Origin: Rubripirellula sp.
Lineage (GTDB): Bacteria; Planctomycetota; Planctomycetia; Pirellulales; Pirellulaceae
Direction: 5' to 3'
Assembly (NCBI GenBank): GCA_022425745.1
Contig: JAKMEW010000497.1
Location: 1-47,264 of the forward strand
DNA: 47,264 nucleotides
The notes beneath the pieces are model-generated. The model saw only the letters and a program-made list of their open reading frames with translations, was not told the origin of the DNA and did no database searches. Below are positions 16,630 through 26,440 of this stretch, piece after piece. Each line of letters opens with the position of its first letter. Position 1 is the stretch's first letter. The translations under genes and the position numbers were made by a program.

Positions 16630-16794
16630 CTATTTCTTCTTTTCATTGTGAAAGGTGTGCTTTCGCAATCGCGGACAATACTTCTTGAGACGAAGTTTTT
16701 CGCCACCTGGCTTACGTTTAAGCGAGTAGTTGTAGTCGCCACATTCTTCACAGACGAGGAAGATGGTCTCTGCTTTTTTCTTACTTTTGGCCAT
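16630..16794 (-). CDS. rpmG: 50S ribosomal protein L33
   Basis: Found by translating the minus strand; 54 aa. The protein begins [20 protein letters not shown], continues with [19 protein letters not shown] and ends [15 protein letters not shown]. This is bacterial L33 by the CEEC pair, the YNY-x(n)-K core and the KYCPxxRKHT motif. The second zinc pair reads CPRL rather than CPxC, so only three of the four usual zinc cysteines are present. The start ATG at 16794 is close to the family N-terminus. It stands alone with its own terminator downstream and about 230 nt of upstream sequence that must hold its promoter. Confidence 0.95.
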   Translation of the reverse strand: MAKSKKKAETIFLVCEECGDYNYSLKRKPGGEKLRLKKYCPRLRKHTFHNEKKK

Positions 16795-17023
16795 GACGGG
16801 GCTCTAGGAATAAATGTGTATCGGTGTCTTTAAACTGATTTGTTTCAATTTTGGGAGGAGCAATTATTGCAACTAAACCCTAGTTTCCACAAGTAGAAAT
16901 AGGAAGATGCTCAGAGATGAGCAACGGGAATTTCTTTGCGAGATTTGGATCGCACAACCAATTCCCTAAAAACCACGCAACCATGATATGCTGTCCAAAC
17001 AAGCCAAGAACCACCCAAAAGAG

Positions 17024-19438
17024 CTATTGCTGAAGGCAGTAGAGCACAATATTGGCAGCAATTTGGGCGGCGATCTCTGTCGAATACCCAGGGCATTGAA
17101 TCGAATTTGGGCTCTCGAGAGCACAACTAAGGTCCAGTGGGGAAAAAATAACGGCAGCTAGACCGTCGTATTTCATCCAATCCAAAGGTGGCAATCCTTC
17201 GTTCTTGACCAGCTGCCCAGCGCCGTCAAATCGTCGACTGGACACCGTACGGATATCAAAACCATTTCCCAGATTCATCAATGCACTCTCGCGGCTGACC
17301 GGCTCGAATCCAGCACCAGGAAGCACCAAGGACCACTCGCGTTTAAAGGCTTTTGTGAAATTTTCGCTTCCACATAACGCTGCACCGATAACAACACCGC
17401 CGTTTTCGATGTATTGACGCAGCACATCTCGTTGCTCCGGACTAAAGGTAAAATCCTCACGGCCGTGAACCCACAAGAAAGGAACTTTCTCCAACTCTTT
17501 CGGGTCAAATCCTACGGGTTGCCCCAACGCCACTAACTGAACCGGAATACTCGACGATATTAGAGTTGCAGCATTGGGAACCGTCCGTTTCGCCTCCGAA
17601 GCTCCGGCATCTAACGCCAGAGTGGCCAATCGTATCTCTGCACGCTGCACTTCTAACGATGGCTCCCCGCTCAGGACGATTCGCTGCTCGAGCTTTTCCT
17701 TCAGTTCTCGACCGGTTGCATAAGCGATTAGGTTCTCCCCTAGCTCGATTGCCGTATTCACTTCCACAAGTGCTTGCTGTGTGGTGGTGCTGGGAGGTTG
17801 CGCAGAAGAGCGAAGCAAATGATCACCATAGCCCCACCGGCATGAAACACTCTGAGGAACATAAAAGACCGCTGTTCGACAGCACGCCTGTACGCCGTAG
17901 ACCCAAAAATCAGTACCGATCTTTGAAGGATCCACTCGATGTCGTGCCGTCCAGACCGTGTGGCTGGGTGGCAAACGCTCAAGGGGCGTCTGAGGAAACC
18001 AACGTTCAATCAAGGCGTTCACACTCCGTGTGAATCCACTCGCATCACCACACCCCGCACCTGATTCTGCTTCGAAGATCAGGCAACCACCTTGGTCGAC
18101 ATAATCTCGCAGTCGATCTGCCGCTGAATCTGATATTTGAAATGAATCGCTTCCGCTCATGATCAACACAGGGGCCTGCAAAAGATCCTGCAATTGACTC
18201 GACTCTATTTCCACAGTTTGCCAACTCAGATCCCGCCCCCAATCCCGCTCGACATGCCTCACTAACTGCCTCAGCGAATTTGGGTGCCGATGCCACTGCA
18301 ACGCGGCCTCATCTGCCCCACTGGAGTATTTGGCTCGGCCGATAACCACCTGTCGCTTACCTTTACTAAGGAACAATAACGCGAAAGAGGTTGCGACATC
18401 ACGATTCTGCTCCATCGCACCAGAACCTGACCAAAACCCAACAAACTCATCCTGTAACGACAACAATCGCTCTGCACCCTCTCGATACCAGTCGTGGCCG
18501 CCTATGAAACGCCTTCCTGTCAACCTTCCAACGCGCTCTAGCGCGTAAAGGTAGTAATAGAAAGTTAAGGAGTCGCCGCCTGGATTTACCTGCAAGGTGA
18601 AGTGGTCACCCAACCATCCTAGCCCCTGTTCGATGGGTATCACCTGATTGTCGCCACTACCACAACAATCGATCGATAATTCGCCCGTCGAACTCAAGTT
18701 CTGACTTGCAATCACCAAAGAGGCGATACCTGCACAAGTCATACTCCCCGACAATCGTGGACTCGTCCCGTAACTCCAGCCACCCTCACTTTGCCTGACC
18801 TGCCAATACTCAAGCGACCGAGCAAAGACTTTCGGGTCAACCTGAATTCCTGCATCTGACGCAGCACTCAGCGCCAACAAAGCGAACTGCGAATTGGAAG
18901 GGTCCCCGCTACCGCGTTGTCGGCCGTAGTCCCAACTACCACCACGATCAGAAATAGGATCACCCCTTCGCTGATGTTCAACCAACCATCTCACATTCCT
19001 GCGAATTCTCGGTAAGTCGCCAGCGGAACCAAGATGACAAAAGGTGAGGGTTTGAAGAGCAACAGAGTAAGTCTCCTCTGGCTCAAAACCACGCAGGTAT
19101 TGCATCGCTTTCTGGATGACCAGATCATCAGCAGGGACACCAGAATTCAGCAACGCAAGCGTACACAGAGAAGATAAACCACAAGACTGACCGCTGTACT
19201 CGGCCCATCCACCGCGATCGTTTTGGCTCTTCTTTAAGTAAAGCACGCCTCGATCGATTGCCTGCTGAACCAAAGTCGGATCGACCGCTCCGTAAGCCGC
19301 AACACTACTCAACCTGACGAAAACTGTCGCAATCAGAAGCAGAATCGTGTTTCGACGTGAAGAATGCAAGCAATTCAGATGCCTGGAAAAACCAGAAACC
19401 CATCGTGACTCCGATGCACCACTACCGCTAATCTCCAT
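17024..19438 (-). CDS. Exported alpha/alpha-toroid protein with DUF4159-like domains
   Basis: 804 aa. A charged N-terminus of about 28 residues precedes a hydrophobic segment TILLLIATVFVRLSSVAAYG, a signal peptide or anchor. Residues about 55-385 show repeats of the terpenoid-cyclase/prenyltransferase toroid type (GVLYLKKSQNDRGGWAEY, YLRGFEPEETYSVALQTLTF, LEYWQVRQSEGGWSYG). The C-terminal half has two related segments of the DUF4159 type: about 400-515 (APVLIMSGSDSF, LRDYVDQGGCLIFEAESGAG) and about 650-804 (KVPFLWVHGREDF, LRQYIENGGVVIGAALCGS). DUF4159 proteins accompany MoxR/DUF58/BatA operons; here the gene diverges from one with a 171-nt gap, so the module is complete and probably co-regulated. 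No enzymatic residues are evident; a scaffold or receptor role at the membrane is inferred. Confidence 0.82.
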   Translation of the reverse strand: MEISGSGASESRWVSGFSRHLNCLHSSRRNTILLLIATVFVRLSSVAAYGAVDPTLVQQAIDRGVLYLKKSQNDRGGWAEYSGQSCGLSSLCTLALLNSGVPADDLVIQKAMQYLRGFEPEETYSVALQTLTFCHLGSAGDLPRIRRNVRWLVEHQRRGDPISDRGGSWDYGRQRGSGDPSNSQFALLALSAASDAGIQVDPKVFARSLEYWQVRQSEGGWSYGTSPRLSGSMTCAGIASLVIASQNLSSTGELSIDCCGSGDNQVIPIEQGLGWLGDHFTLQVNPGGDSLTFYYYLYALERVGRLTGRRFIGGHDWYREGAERLLSLQDEFVGFWSGSGAMEQNRDVATSFALLFLSKGKRQVVIGRAKYSSGADEAALQWHRHPNSLRQLVRHVERDWGRDLSWQTVEIESSQLQDLLQAPVLIMSGSDSFQISDSAADRLRDYVDQGGCLIFEAESGAGCGDASGFTRSVNALIERWFPQTPLERLPPSHTVWTARHRVDPSKIGTDFWVYGVQACCRTAVFYVPQSVSCRWGYGDHLLRSSAQPPSTTTQQALVEVNTAIELGENLIAYATGRELKEKLEQRIVLSGEPSLEVQRAEIRLATLALDAGASEAKRTVPNAATLISSSIPVQLVALGQPVGFDPKELEKVPFLWVHGREDFTFSPEQRDVLRQYIENGGVVIGAALCGSENFTKAFKREWSLVLPGAGFEPVSRESALMNLGNGFDIRTVSSRRFDGAGQLVKNEGLPPLDWMKYDGLAAVIFSPLDLSCALESPNSIQCPGYSTEIAAQIAANIVLYCLQQ

Positions 19439-19609
19439 CTACTTGCTGCTCCTTCCTCTTTTCGCGGCGGCATCGTTGTTTGATAGCAATTGATACCGTC
19501 TCAATAACCAGTGAGCCGATGAAGTATCAGCGTCCTGTGTTTTCAAGATCGAATCAAGTGCGATGAAACGTCCCTTTTCCGTTTTCCTACTCATTCACGC
19601 TGTTATCCC
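19439..19609. promoter_or_regulatory. Divergent promoter region of the DUF4159 gene and the moxR operon
   Basis: 171 nt between two divergent starts, so at least two promoters must lie here. I could not assign -35/-10 or -24/-12 elements with confidence. Confidence 0.4.
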
Positions 19610-20716
19610 ATGAGTGGCACTCCACCACCTTCGCCGAACCCGTCACCCGCTCAACCAAACGACGGTCCCGCAAAGTCAATCAATCCTTCTCAAGCACCTC
19701 CGCGGAATTTAGCGGATGTCCTACGTGAATTTGCTGGGCACCAGCAAACGATGCGGGATGAGCTTGGAAAGGTAATCGTTGGACAGACGGACACCATTGA
19801 ACAACTCCTAGCCGCGATCTTTACTCGAGGCCACTGCCTTTTGGAAGGTGTTCCCGGACTTGCAAAAACCCTGATGGTTAGCACGTTATCTGAAATCCTC
19901 GATGTCTCATTTAAGCGGATTCAGTTCACTCCCGACCTGATGCCATCAGATATCACTGGCACACAGGTGCTGGAAGAAGACGAATCAGGAAAACGAACTT
20001 TTCGCTTTGTGGAAGGGCCGATATTTACCAACATTTTGCTCGCAGATGAGATTAACCGAACGCCACCGAAAACACAGGCGGCACTGCTTGAAGCGATGCA
20101 GGAACGGCAAGTGACCATCGGACGCGAGACCTACAACTTGCCAGCTCCATTCTTCACGATTGCAACGCAAAACCCGATCGAGCAAGAAGGCACCTATCCA
20201 TTACCTGAAGCTCAATTAGATCGCTTCATGTTTAACATCAAAATTGACTACCCGACTGCGGATGAAGAAGAGCAGATTCTCACTGCAACGACTCGAGGTG
20301 AGCTCGCCAAGGTCAGCAAGGTGTTATCGGCAAGAGCAATTCTTAATGTGCAAAAACTGGTGTCCAGTATTGCGGTGAACCCTTACGTGATTCGCTATGC
20401 CGCTCGGCTCGTTCGTGCGACTCGACCGAGTGACGATACTGCTCCGGAATACGTCCGGAACCTTGTCGATTGTGGTGCAGGCCCACGAGCAGGCCAAAAT
20501 CTGATTGCCGGAGCGAAAGCGATTGCCGCCATGGACGGACGGTTCAGCATTGATCCGCAAGATATACGCAGGATCGCCACGCCCGTACTTCGCCATCGGA
20601 TAAGCACCAACTTTCAGGCGCAAGCCGAAGGAATGGACTCGGACTCCATTATCAAACAGCTACTAATTGATATCCAAGAGCCGACGCCGGACAAACTTTC
20701 CAGGCAGAGCAAGTAA
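19610..20716 (+). CDS. moxR: MoxR-family AAA+ ATPase
   Basis: 368 aa, AAA_3 class. A Pro/Ser-rich, probably disordered N-terminus (1-32) precedes the ATPase. Walker A is GVPGLAKT (80-87), Walker B ILLADEIN (142-149) and sensor 1 is [20 protein letters not shown]. The lid domain with ALDRF-like QLDRFMFNI and [11 protein letters not shown] follows. MoxR proteins act as chaperone-like ATPases that mature or insert metal into partner complexes, together with vWA proteins. It is the first gene of a plus-strand operon with DUF58 and BatA-like genes; the gap to the DUF58 gene is 72 nt. Confidence 0.95.
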   Translation: MSGTPPPSPNPSPAQPNDGPAKSINPSQAPPRNLADVLREFAGHQQTMRDELGKVIVGQTDTIEQLLAAIFTRGHCLLEGVPGLAKTLMVSTLSEILDVSFKRIQFTPDLMPSDITGTQVLEEDESGKRTFRFVEGPIFTNILLADEINRTPPKTQAALLEAMQERQVTIGRETYNLPAPFFTIATQNPIEQEGTYPLPEAQLDRFMFNIKIDYPTADEEEQILTATTRGELAKVSKVLSARAILNVQKLVSSIAVNPYVIRYAARLVRATRPSDDTAPEYVRNLVDCGAGPRAGQNLIAGAKAIAAMDGRFSIDPQDIRRIATPVLRHRISTNFQAQAEGMDSDSIIKQLLIDIQEPTPDKLSRQSK

Positions 20717-20788
20717 TGGTGGCACGACAGCTTCCACCACTGCACATGAATCTTATTTACCAATCACTCATTTGCTCAATCCATCGCT

Positions 20789-21694
20789 ATGCCGAGTTCG
20801 CTTTCACCAGAATCCCTGCAACAGATCCAGCGACTGGATCTCAAAGCAAGAATGGTGATCCGTGGATTTTTGCAAGGGTTACACTCGAGCCCGTTCCATG
20901 GATTTTCGGTCCAGTTCAGCGAACATCGTCGGTACAACCGCGGTGACGACCCAAAATTGATTGATTGGCTAGCCTACGCAAAAACTGATAAATACTTCAT
21001 TAAACGCTTTGAAGCCGAAACGAATTTAACTGCGTACCTTGTCATGGATTTATCGAAATCCATGGGCTTCACCAGAAATCAGAGCATGAACAAATTTGAG
21101 TACTGCACATGCCTTGCTGCATCACTCACGTATTTGATGACCATGCAACAGGACCCAGTTGGCTTACTTACTTGTGCAGAAAAGGTTCGTGCTTTGCTGC
21201 CCGCAAGGAGTCGCCGCGGGCATCTTGGTGATGTCTTAGGCCAACTCAATCAACTTGAACCATCCGGCACGACACACCTTCCTGACTGCCTGACTCAGAT
21301 CGCAGCGATGCTGAAGCAGCACTCGCTCGTCATCTTCCTAACAGACCTGCTACCCAATTCCGACGGTGGCGGACAACCTGATGAAGTCATCTCGTCTTTA
21401 GCTCGACTTCGCCATGGAGGCCACGATGTCATCGTCTTTCATATTTTAGACGAAGCTGAAGTGAATTTTCCGTATTCTGGATCAGTGGAATTTGAAGATA
21501 CCGAATCAGGCCAAACAATCACTGTAGATGCGTCTGAAATTCGCGATGAGTACCTTCAGGACCTCGATGAATTTCGCCAACAGTATCGCAATGGGTGCGA
21601 TCGCCTTCGAATCGATTATGTTCCCCTTGATACTAGCATGCCCTTTGATAAAGCCCTGACAGAGTATCTGATCCAACGCCAAAATAGGTTTTAG
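20789..21694 (+). CDS. DUF58 protein with vWA-type fold
   Basis: 301 aa. The DUF58 signature RRYNRGDDPKLIDWLAYAKT (47-66) is followed by YFIKRFEAETNL. The vWA-like domain has a MIDAS-type motif D-L-S-K-S (87-91), then VIFLTDLLPNSDGGG and HDVIVFHILDEAEVNFPYSG. DUF58 proteins are the partners of MoxR ATPases and act at the cytoplasmic face of the membrane; substrates are mostly unknown. This one has no membrane helix. The gap to the downstream BatA-like gene is 17 nt, so co-translation in one message is very likely. Confidence 0.93.
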   Translation: MPSSLSPESLQQIQRLDLKARMVIRGFLQGLHSSPFHGFSVQFSEHRRYNRGDDPKLIDWLAYAKTDKYFIKRFEAETNLTAYLVMDLSKSMGFTRNQSMNKFEYCTCLAASLTYLMTMQQDPVGLLTCAEKVRALLPARSRRGHLGDVLGQLNQLEPSGTTHLPDCLTQIAAMLKQHSLVIFLTDLLPNSDGGGQPDEVISSLARLRHGGHDVIVFHILDEAEVNFPYSGSVEFEDTESGQTITVDASEIRDEYLQDLDEFRQQYRNGCDRLRIDYVPLDTSMPFDKALTEYLIQRQNRF

Positions 21695-21711
21695 CAAACG
21701 CTGGCAACTGA

Positions 21712-24147
21712 ATGAGCTTTTTGAATGCGACATTGATTTTTGGCAGCCTTACCATTGCGATCCCGATCGTGATGCATCTACTTTCGCGCCGACAGCCAAA
21801 ACGTGTTTCATTTCCATCGATTGGGTTCCTGAAACCTAAAGCGACCTACTCCAAGAGTCGTGTGCAGATCAAACGCTGGTGGCTTTTGGCAGCAAGGGTT
21901 GCTCTCCTCGCTATTCTCTCAGTTGCACTCGCGCAGCCCATCATTAGCGCAGATTTCTCGTCGACATGGTTCAGCATTGCAGCAATTTCGTTTTTGGGAT
22001 TTTGCCTGCTAATCCTCGCAACGGTCGGCCACCGCCGCAACTTCAGCCGATCCATCGTACGTGGGCTTGCTTGTTCCGGAATCATCTCGCTCGCAGCAGC
22101 GATTACTTGGTCAATCCTGACTGCAGCCAAAACGCCAGTCGCCTCGCAGACACTGAACAACCCGCAGGCGGTCGCTATCATCATTGATAACGGACCCTCT
22201 TCGGCGTGGACAGAGAAAGAGGGGTCAAGGCTGGCACAGATGAAATCTGCATGCGAGCAATTCATCAAGCAACTACCGGCTCGCAGTCAAGTTTGCATCA
22301 TCGATCGATCCACAAGAAATGCCACCTTTAGCATTGATCAAGTCAGTGCACTGAACAAATTAAAGCAACTGAAGGTCGTCCAATCTGTACAACCGATTGA
22401 TAATCAAATTGCAATGGCGAGGAGCACCCTCGAGACAAGCCGACTCAGTTCACAACAAATCTTGGTATTTTCGGATTTCAGCGAATACAGCTGGGATGGA
22501 ATTGCACCATTCGAAACGAACACATTTAGGAACAAACAGGGCAGCATCAACTTAACCCTTTTCGATTTCGGTAAATTTGAGGGTCAAAACCGGGGTCTCA
22601 CCAATCCTCAACTCTCTGACCGAAGCCCTGCTCCTCATACACCTACTCCGATTGGCTTTACGGCCTACAGTGAGTCAACCCTCGAATCAGCCGAAACCTC
22701 CATCACAGTCGAGCTTGAAGTTTTTCAAAATACTCAATCGCTTCCGATGCTCAAGAATGGAACCATTGAGTTCCCAAGCGTTGAAACAGCTGATCGCACG
22801 AGCATACGATTAACCAATAACGGACAACGAGAGTTGGTACTCAATCTCCCGTCGTTACCACTTGGCATTCATCACGGTCGAATTCGACTCGCGGGAAAAG
22901 ATGCAACCATGCTGGACAACGAAAGATACTTTTCCATCGAAGTCTTACCTGCGACACGTATCTTGATTGTTAGCGATGAACCCGCTGCCTCCAGAGTCGT
23001 CTTCAATGCAATTGGTGCAACGGAAAACGCAACTCAAGGCTCTGAATACCTAGCAGACACCATCAGCTTTGCAGATCTACCACTCGCTCGTCTCGACTCC
23101 TATGAAGTCGTCGCTCTGCTCGATCCACCGGCCAACATTGCGACAACCAAGAATGCTGTGGAAGCCTACCTCCAAACAGGAGGCAAGCTACTTGTTAGCT
23201 TAGGCCAACAAAGCACCATCGCTTCAATCCGAGAAGCATGGTTTCCGGGAAGCGGCATAAACTCGGAAGAAGTAAACAAACCCAAGAGGTGGCGCAGTCC
23301 CAAACCCGGTACCTTCTTACAACCAATAACGGTTCAACATCCGATCCTGCACTCCCTCGTTCGTAACGTTCCGTGGGGAAATCACCGCATTGAGCAATAT
23401 TGGAGCGTGAAAGCGGAACCAAACGATTCAGTCTTGATGAACTATGCTGGGACTGACCAACCCGCAGTGATTGAGAGAGTAGTTGCCAACCAGAGCGGTT
23501 TGACGGGAAAACTCATACTCCTCACCACTCCTTTCCCCGCCGTTGCCGATGACAACAAAAAATGGAACCAACTATTTGGGGAAAATGCGTGGCCAGCGTG
23601 GCTTCTATGTCGGGAATCCATTGACTATCTCGCAAACCGCAACAGTGGGTCAAGCAATGCAATGGTTGGCCAGACGTTTGCGTTGCAACTCAGCAAAGAA
23701 CAAAATTCGCTCGATGGCGGAAAAGTGTTCATGTTCGAACCCGGTCACCGTCAGCCTAAACCGATCATTGGCTTGGGCGCAAGCCAATTCCTGCGAATCA
23801 ACGACGTCACCGCTGCCGGCACCTACTGGATACGAGGAGAAGGACTTGAAAATGGCTTCTCAGCTAATCTAAACCCGCAGGCCACCAGCATGACTCGGAT
23901 CGACCCGTCCACCCTCACGGCCGGATTGAACACTGAGCAATATCAGGTCATTACGAATCTGGAAGCGATGAAGTCGTTCACGAATCTCAAAACCAAGCGG
24001 GTCCCTTTACACTCACCGGCTATTCTCCTGGCTGCTATCGTTTTCATTCTCGAAAATATCCTTGGCAATCGCTTTTACCAAAACCGCACTCGCAACATAG
24101 AGAACGGTTCCGCGGTCGCTACTTACCCTCGAAATCCGGCACCATGA
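21712..24147 (+). CDS. BatA-like membrane protein with vWA-like domain
   Basis: 811 aa. The N-terminus is the BatA signature (FLNATLIFGSLTIAIPIVMH, then LLSRRQPKRVSFPSIGFL). Three further membrane helices follow at about 57-78, 85-105 and 113-135, and one C-terminal helix at about 763-783 (SPAILLAAIVFILENILG). A degenerate vWA-like domain begins at AVAIIIDNGPSSAW, with the MIDAS serines partly kept. A beta-sandwich-like region and a GATase1-like segment (EVVALLDPPANIATT, LQTGGKLLVSLGQQ) fill the rest. It belongs to the MoxR/DUF58/BatA group, where such proteins present periplasmic domains to partners. It is the third gene of the operon. Confidence 0.9.
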   Translation: MSFLNATLIFGSLTIAIPIVMHLLSRRQPKRVSFPSIGFLKPKATYSKSRVQIKRWWLLAARVALLAILSVALAQPIISADFSSTWFSIAAISFLGFCLLILATVGHRRNFSRSIVRGLACSGIISLAAAITWSILTAAKTPVASQTLNNPQAVAIIIDNGPSSAWTEKEGSRLAQMKSACEQFIKQLPARSQVCIIDRSTRNATFSIDQVSALNKLKQLKVVQSVQPIDNQIAMARSTLETSRLSSQQILVFSDFSEYSWDGIAPFETNTFRNKQGSINLTLFDFGKFEGQNRGLTNPQLSDRSPAPHTPTPIGFTAYSESTLESAETSITVELEVFQNTQSLPMLKNGTIEFPSVETADRTSIRLTNNGQRELVLNLPSLPLGIHHGRIRLAGKDATMLDNERYFSIEVLPATRILIVSDEPAASRVVFNAIGATENATQGSEYLADTISFADLPLARLDSYEVVALLDPPANIATTKNAVEAYLQTGGKLLVSLGQQSTIASIREAWFPGSGINSEEVNKPKRWRSPKPGTFLQPITVQHPILHSLVRNVPWGNHRIEQYWSVKAEPNDSVLMNYAGTDQPAVIERVVANQSGLTGKLILLTTPFPAVADDNKKWNQLFGENAWPAWLLCRESIDYLANRNSGSSNAMVGQTFALQLSKEQNSLDGGKVFMFEPGHRQPKPIIGLGASQFLRINDVTAAGTYWIRGEGLENGFSANLNPQATSMTRIDPSTLTAGLNTEQYQVITNLEAMKSFTNLKTKRVPLHSPAILLAAIVFILENILGNRFYQNRTRNIENGSAVATYPRNPAP

Positions 24148-24269
24148 TCTAATCGCCCATTCCGACAAAACGATTTGGCCTGCAAGACAGAAGATCGAAG
24201 TGGTGATAAAATTATTTGTCGGTGCCAAACACTTGCCTCACCTTGCAAGAATGCTATTGCAGCGTCCCC

Positions 24270-25313
24270 ATGGAACAAATCATCAAACCTGCGCTCCTTC
24301 GGTTCAACGAGGAATTACTTTTTTTGTCGAGGGCAGGAATTTCATTCGGCCTAGGTGAGTTGGATCAACTGGACCGCAACGCTCGAAACGGAGAGGCAAG
24401 CGATTCCGCGGAAACGATCCTAGCTCGCGTCAACGCGTTCCTGAAAGAATCCAAGCTTTCGGATGAATCGATCGCACAAGCGATCTCAGACAACTTCCCG
24501 AATTCACGAAATTACTGTCGCGCGGTCGCCATCTTGTCGACAACGGGTAGCGAATCACTTGCGTTGGAGCAACTTCGTTTTCCATCTCGAACCAGAGCAG
24601 CAATCACACGCACCATCGGTAACTCGCTGATCTACCCCTCAATCCTGCTTATTTTTGTGGCCCTGGGATTTTCGGTGATCTGCTTGTTCACAACGCCGAC
24701 CATCACAAACCTTTACGAGCAGGTTCAACAAGAACTGCCAACGAGTGTCCGAGTACTTGAAACCGGACGTCGACTCCTGCCTGTTTGGGGCACTGCGCTA
24801 CCTGTTGCAATGATTTTGTTTTGGGTCTGGTGGCATCGCACGGGCAAATCAAGGTCGTGGACTTGGTTACCCGGAAACACCTCTTATTATCAAACCGCAA
24901 TCAAAGCTCACTCGGCCCGCCTGCTTGGACAACTCTTAAGCAAAGGATGCAACCCGAAGTTAGCAATTGAACTGGCATCACCACACAAGCGAGCAAACAC
25001 GACTCACATTCATGGATTAGCCAGCTCTGCGTCGGGCGACTCGATCACTTCACTACCGCCATTAATGCAATGGGCAATTCAGAGAAGCGATGCTAACGAA
25101 CAATCACTCCAAGACTCACTTTCTGTCGTGTCGGAAATCTACGCCAAGAGTGCAACGAGACAGACTCGGTCGTGGCGATCATTGCTACCGACAATTTTAG
25201 GGATTCTGTTTGGTGGATTGATCGTGTTTGCCTATAGCTTCAGCCTCTTCGCTCCGGTGATAGAAGTGCTGTACGATCTGGCAAGTCCACTAGGGGGCCT
25301 CAGTGACCCCTAG
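24270..25313 (+). CDS. GspF-like inner-membrane protein 1
   Basis: About 347 aa from the ATG at 24270; a TTG at 24216 would add 18 residues. The type II secretion / type IV pilus F-domain pattern is visible: a cytosolic helical N-domain (to about 120), then three membrane segments (SLIYPSILLIFVALGFSVIC; LLPVWGTALPVAMILFWVWW; LPTILGILFGGLIVFAYSFS, the last near the C-terminus). A second cytosolic helical domain lies between the second and third. After the first membrane helix comes FTTPTITNLYEQVQQELPTS, equivalent to the P.F..M/...G..LP.. region of GspF but divergent. It is the first of three tandem GspF-like genes that differ strongly in sequence. It probably anchors pseudopilin assembly, but the partner ATPase is not in the window. 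Confidence 0.75.
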   Translation: MEQIIKPALLRFNEELLFLSRAGISFGLGELDQLDRNARNGEASDSAETILARVNAFLKESKLSDESIAQAISDNFPNSRNYCRAVAILSTTGSESLALEQLRFPSRTRAAITRTIGNSLIYPSILLIFVALGFSVICLFTTPTITNLYEQVQQELPTSVRVLETGRRLLPVWGTALPVAMILFWVWWHRTGKSRSWTWLPGNTSYYQTAIKAHSARLLGQLLSKGCNPKLAIELASPHKRANTTHIHGLASSASGDSITSLPPLMQWAIQRSDANEQSLQDSLSVVSEIYAKSATRQTRSWRSLLPTILGILFGGLIVFAYSFSLFAPVIEVLYDLASPLGGLSDP

Positions 25314-25375
25314 AAATCACGACGGCAACTAATTGAAATCCACAACAAAAACTCGGCCAGCGTTTCAAACCAAAA

Positions 25376-26425
25376 ATGCCGACTAGTACTCGCGATGAAA
25401 AACTCAACTGGGAAGATGAACCAATGAACGATGGAGGAGCTGACAAGACGCTAGACACCATCTTCAAAAACAAGGACTCTCTCATCGCTGCGCTGAACGC
25501 TCTTGTTGAAGACCTGCATCAACTGCAGACTAGAAATCAGCTACACGCCGTCATTCGCGACCTTGAAGAAGCCCAATCGCCAGAGGCAATCAGATCAAAC
25601 AAACAGTTGATGCATTGGCTTCCAGTACTCGCCTCAGGATTCAGCGACGAAGCGATAAAACACAGCTTAACGGACCTGATTGACTATGCTTCTCGCGATC
25701 ACGAATTGAGACTTGAGAGAAAACGAGCGTTGGCATACCCCGCAGTGCTGGTCGTGGGAATCGTATTCGTCTTGGGTCTGCTAACCATCCTTGTTGTCCC
25801 CATCTTCGACAAGATGTTTGAGGACTATGGCATCCAATTGCCGGGTGCGACCCAAATGCTCATTGCTCTCTCCCGAGAGGTCAGAGAACAACCGCTCTAC
25901 ATTCTCTTAAAAATCGCGAGCCTAGTCGCCATCGCGATTGTTGCGAAGAAAGGTTGGTCGCGATTAGGAATCACTCACCGCCTGTTTAAATTTCTCGTCA
26001 ACGGCAATTCGGCGAGCGTTAGCGAGATGTCCATTCTTACTGGTCGGCTCGCTGAACTTCTTCATCTGGGTTTGTCACGAAACGAGGCTTTATTACTCGC
26101 GGGGCAGGGCCTCAAGAGCCATTGGTACCGTAGGGCATGTGAAGCCCTTGCGACAAGAATGGCTACAGATATGAATTGGGCAGAGAGTAAAGCAGCGAAA
26201 ATGTTTCCGAACAATGTGATTCTGGCTTTGCAGGGGAACGCAACACCTAACATTGACTTGCTACGTGAATTGTCAGCCATTTATGCCGAGCGCATCCATC
26301 ACAGAGTTGACTGGGCAACAGGAGCCTTCGCCCAGATCGCCATAGTCTGCCTCGGGGTAGCCGTTGGTTTCATTGTGATCGTGTTGTTGACGCCGTTGTT
26401 CAGCCTCATTTCTGCTCTGTCATAA
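25376..26425 (+). CDS. GspF-like inner-membrane protein 2
   Basis: 349 aa, the most canonical of the three. The N-domain (about 1-118) is followed by the membrane helix ALAYPAVLVVGIVFVLGLLT. The hallmark VVPIFDKMFEDYGIQLPGAT then follows (compare VPxFxxxFxxxGxxLP in GspF/PilC). A second membrane segment is at ILLKIASLVAIAIVAKKGW, and a second F domain begins with MSILTGRLAELLHLGLSRNE. A C-terminal helix, IAIVCLGVAVGFIVIVLLTP, ends the protein. An alternative ATG at 25424 would shorten the charged N-terminus by 16 residues. It belongs to the platform of a pseudopilin machine, 62 nt after the first GspF-like gene. Confidence 0.85.
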   Translation: MPTSTRDEKLNWEDEPMNDGGADKTLDTIFKNKDSLIAALNALVEDLHQLQTRNQLHAVIRDLEEAQSPEAIRSNKQLMHWLPVLASGFSDEAIKHSLTDLIDYASRDHELRLERKRALAYPAVLVVGIVFVLGLLTILVVPIFDKMFEDYGIQLPGATQMLIALSREVREQPLYILLKIASLVAIAIVAKKGWSRLGITHRLFKFLVNGNSASVSEMSILTGRLAELLHLGLSRNEALLLAGQGLKSHWYRRACEALATRMATDMNWAESKAAKMFPNNVILALQGNATPNIDLLRELSAIYAERIHHRVDWATGAFAQIAIVCLGVAVGFIVIVLLTPLFSLISALS

Positions 26426-26440
26426 AAAGGAATCGCACGC

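Noticed and set aside
16911-17126. 71-codon minus frame overlapping the end of the DUF4159 gene
   Set aside because: It shares about 100 nt with the real gene in another frame and has no start signal; shadow frame.
17566-18033. 155-codon plus-strand frame inside the DUF4159 gene
   Set aside because: Entirely antisense to a well-supported gene, with no recognisable motif.
24150-24270. TGGC/GGCAC-like pieces upstream of the first GspF-like gene as a second sigma-54 promoter
   Set aside because: The GG and GC pairs are not 10 nt apart on either strand.
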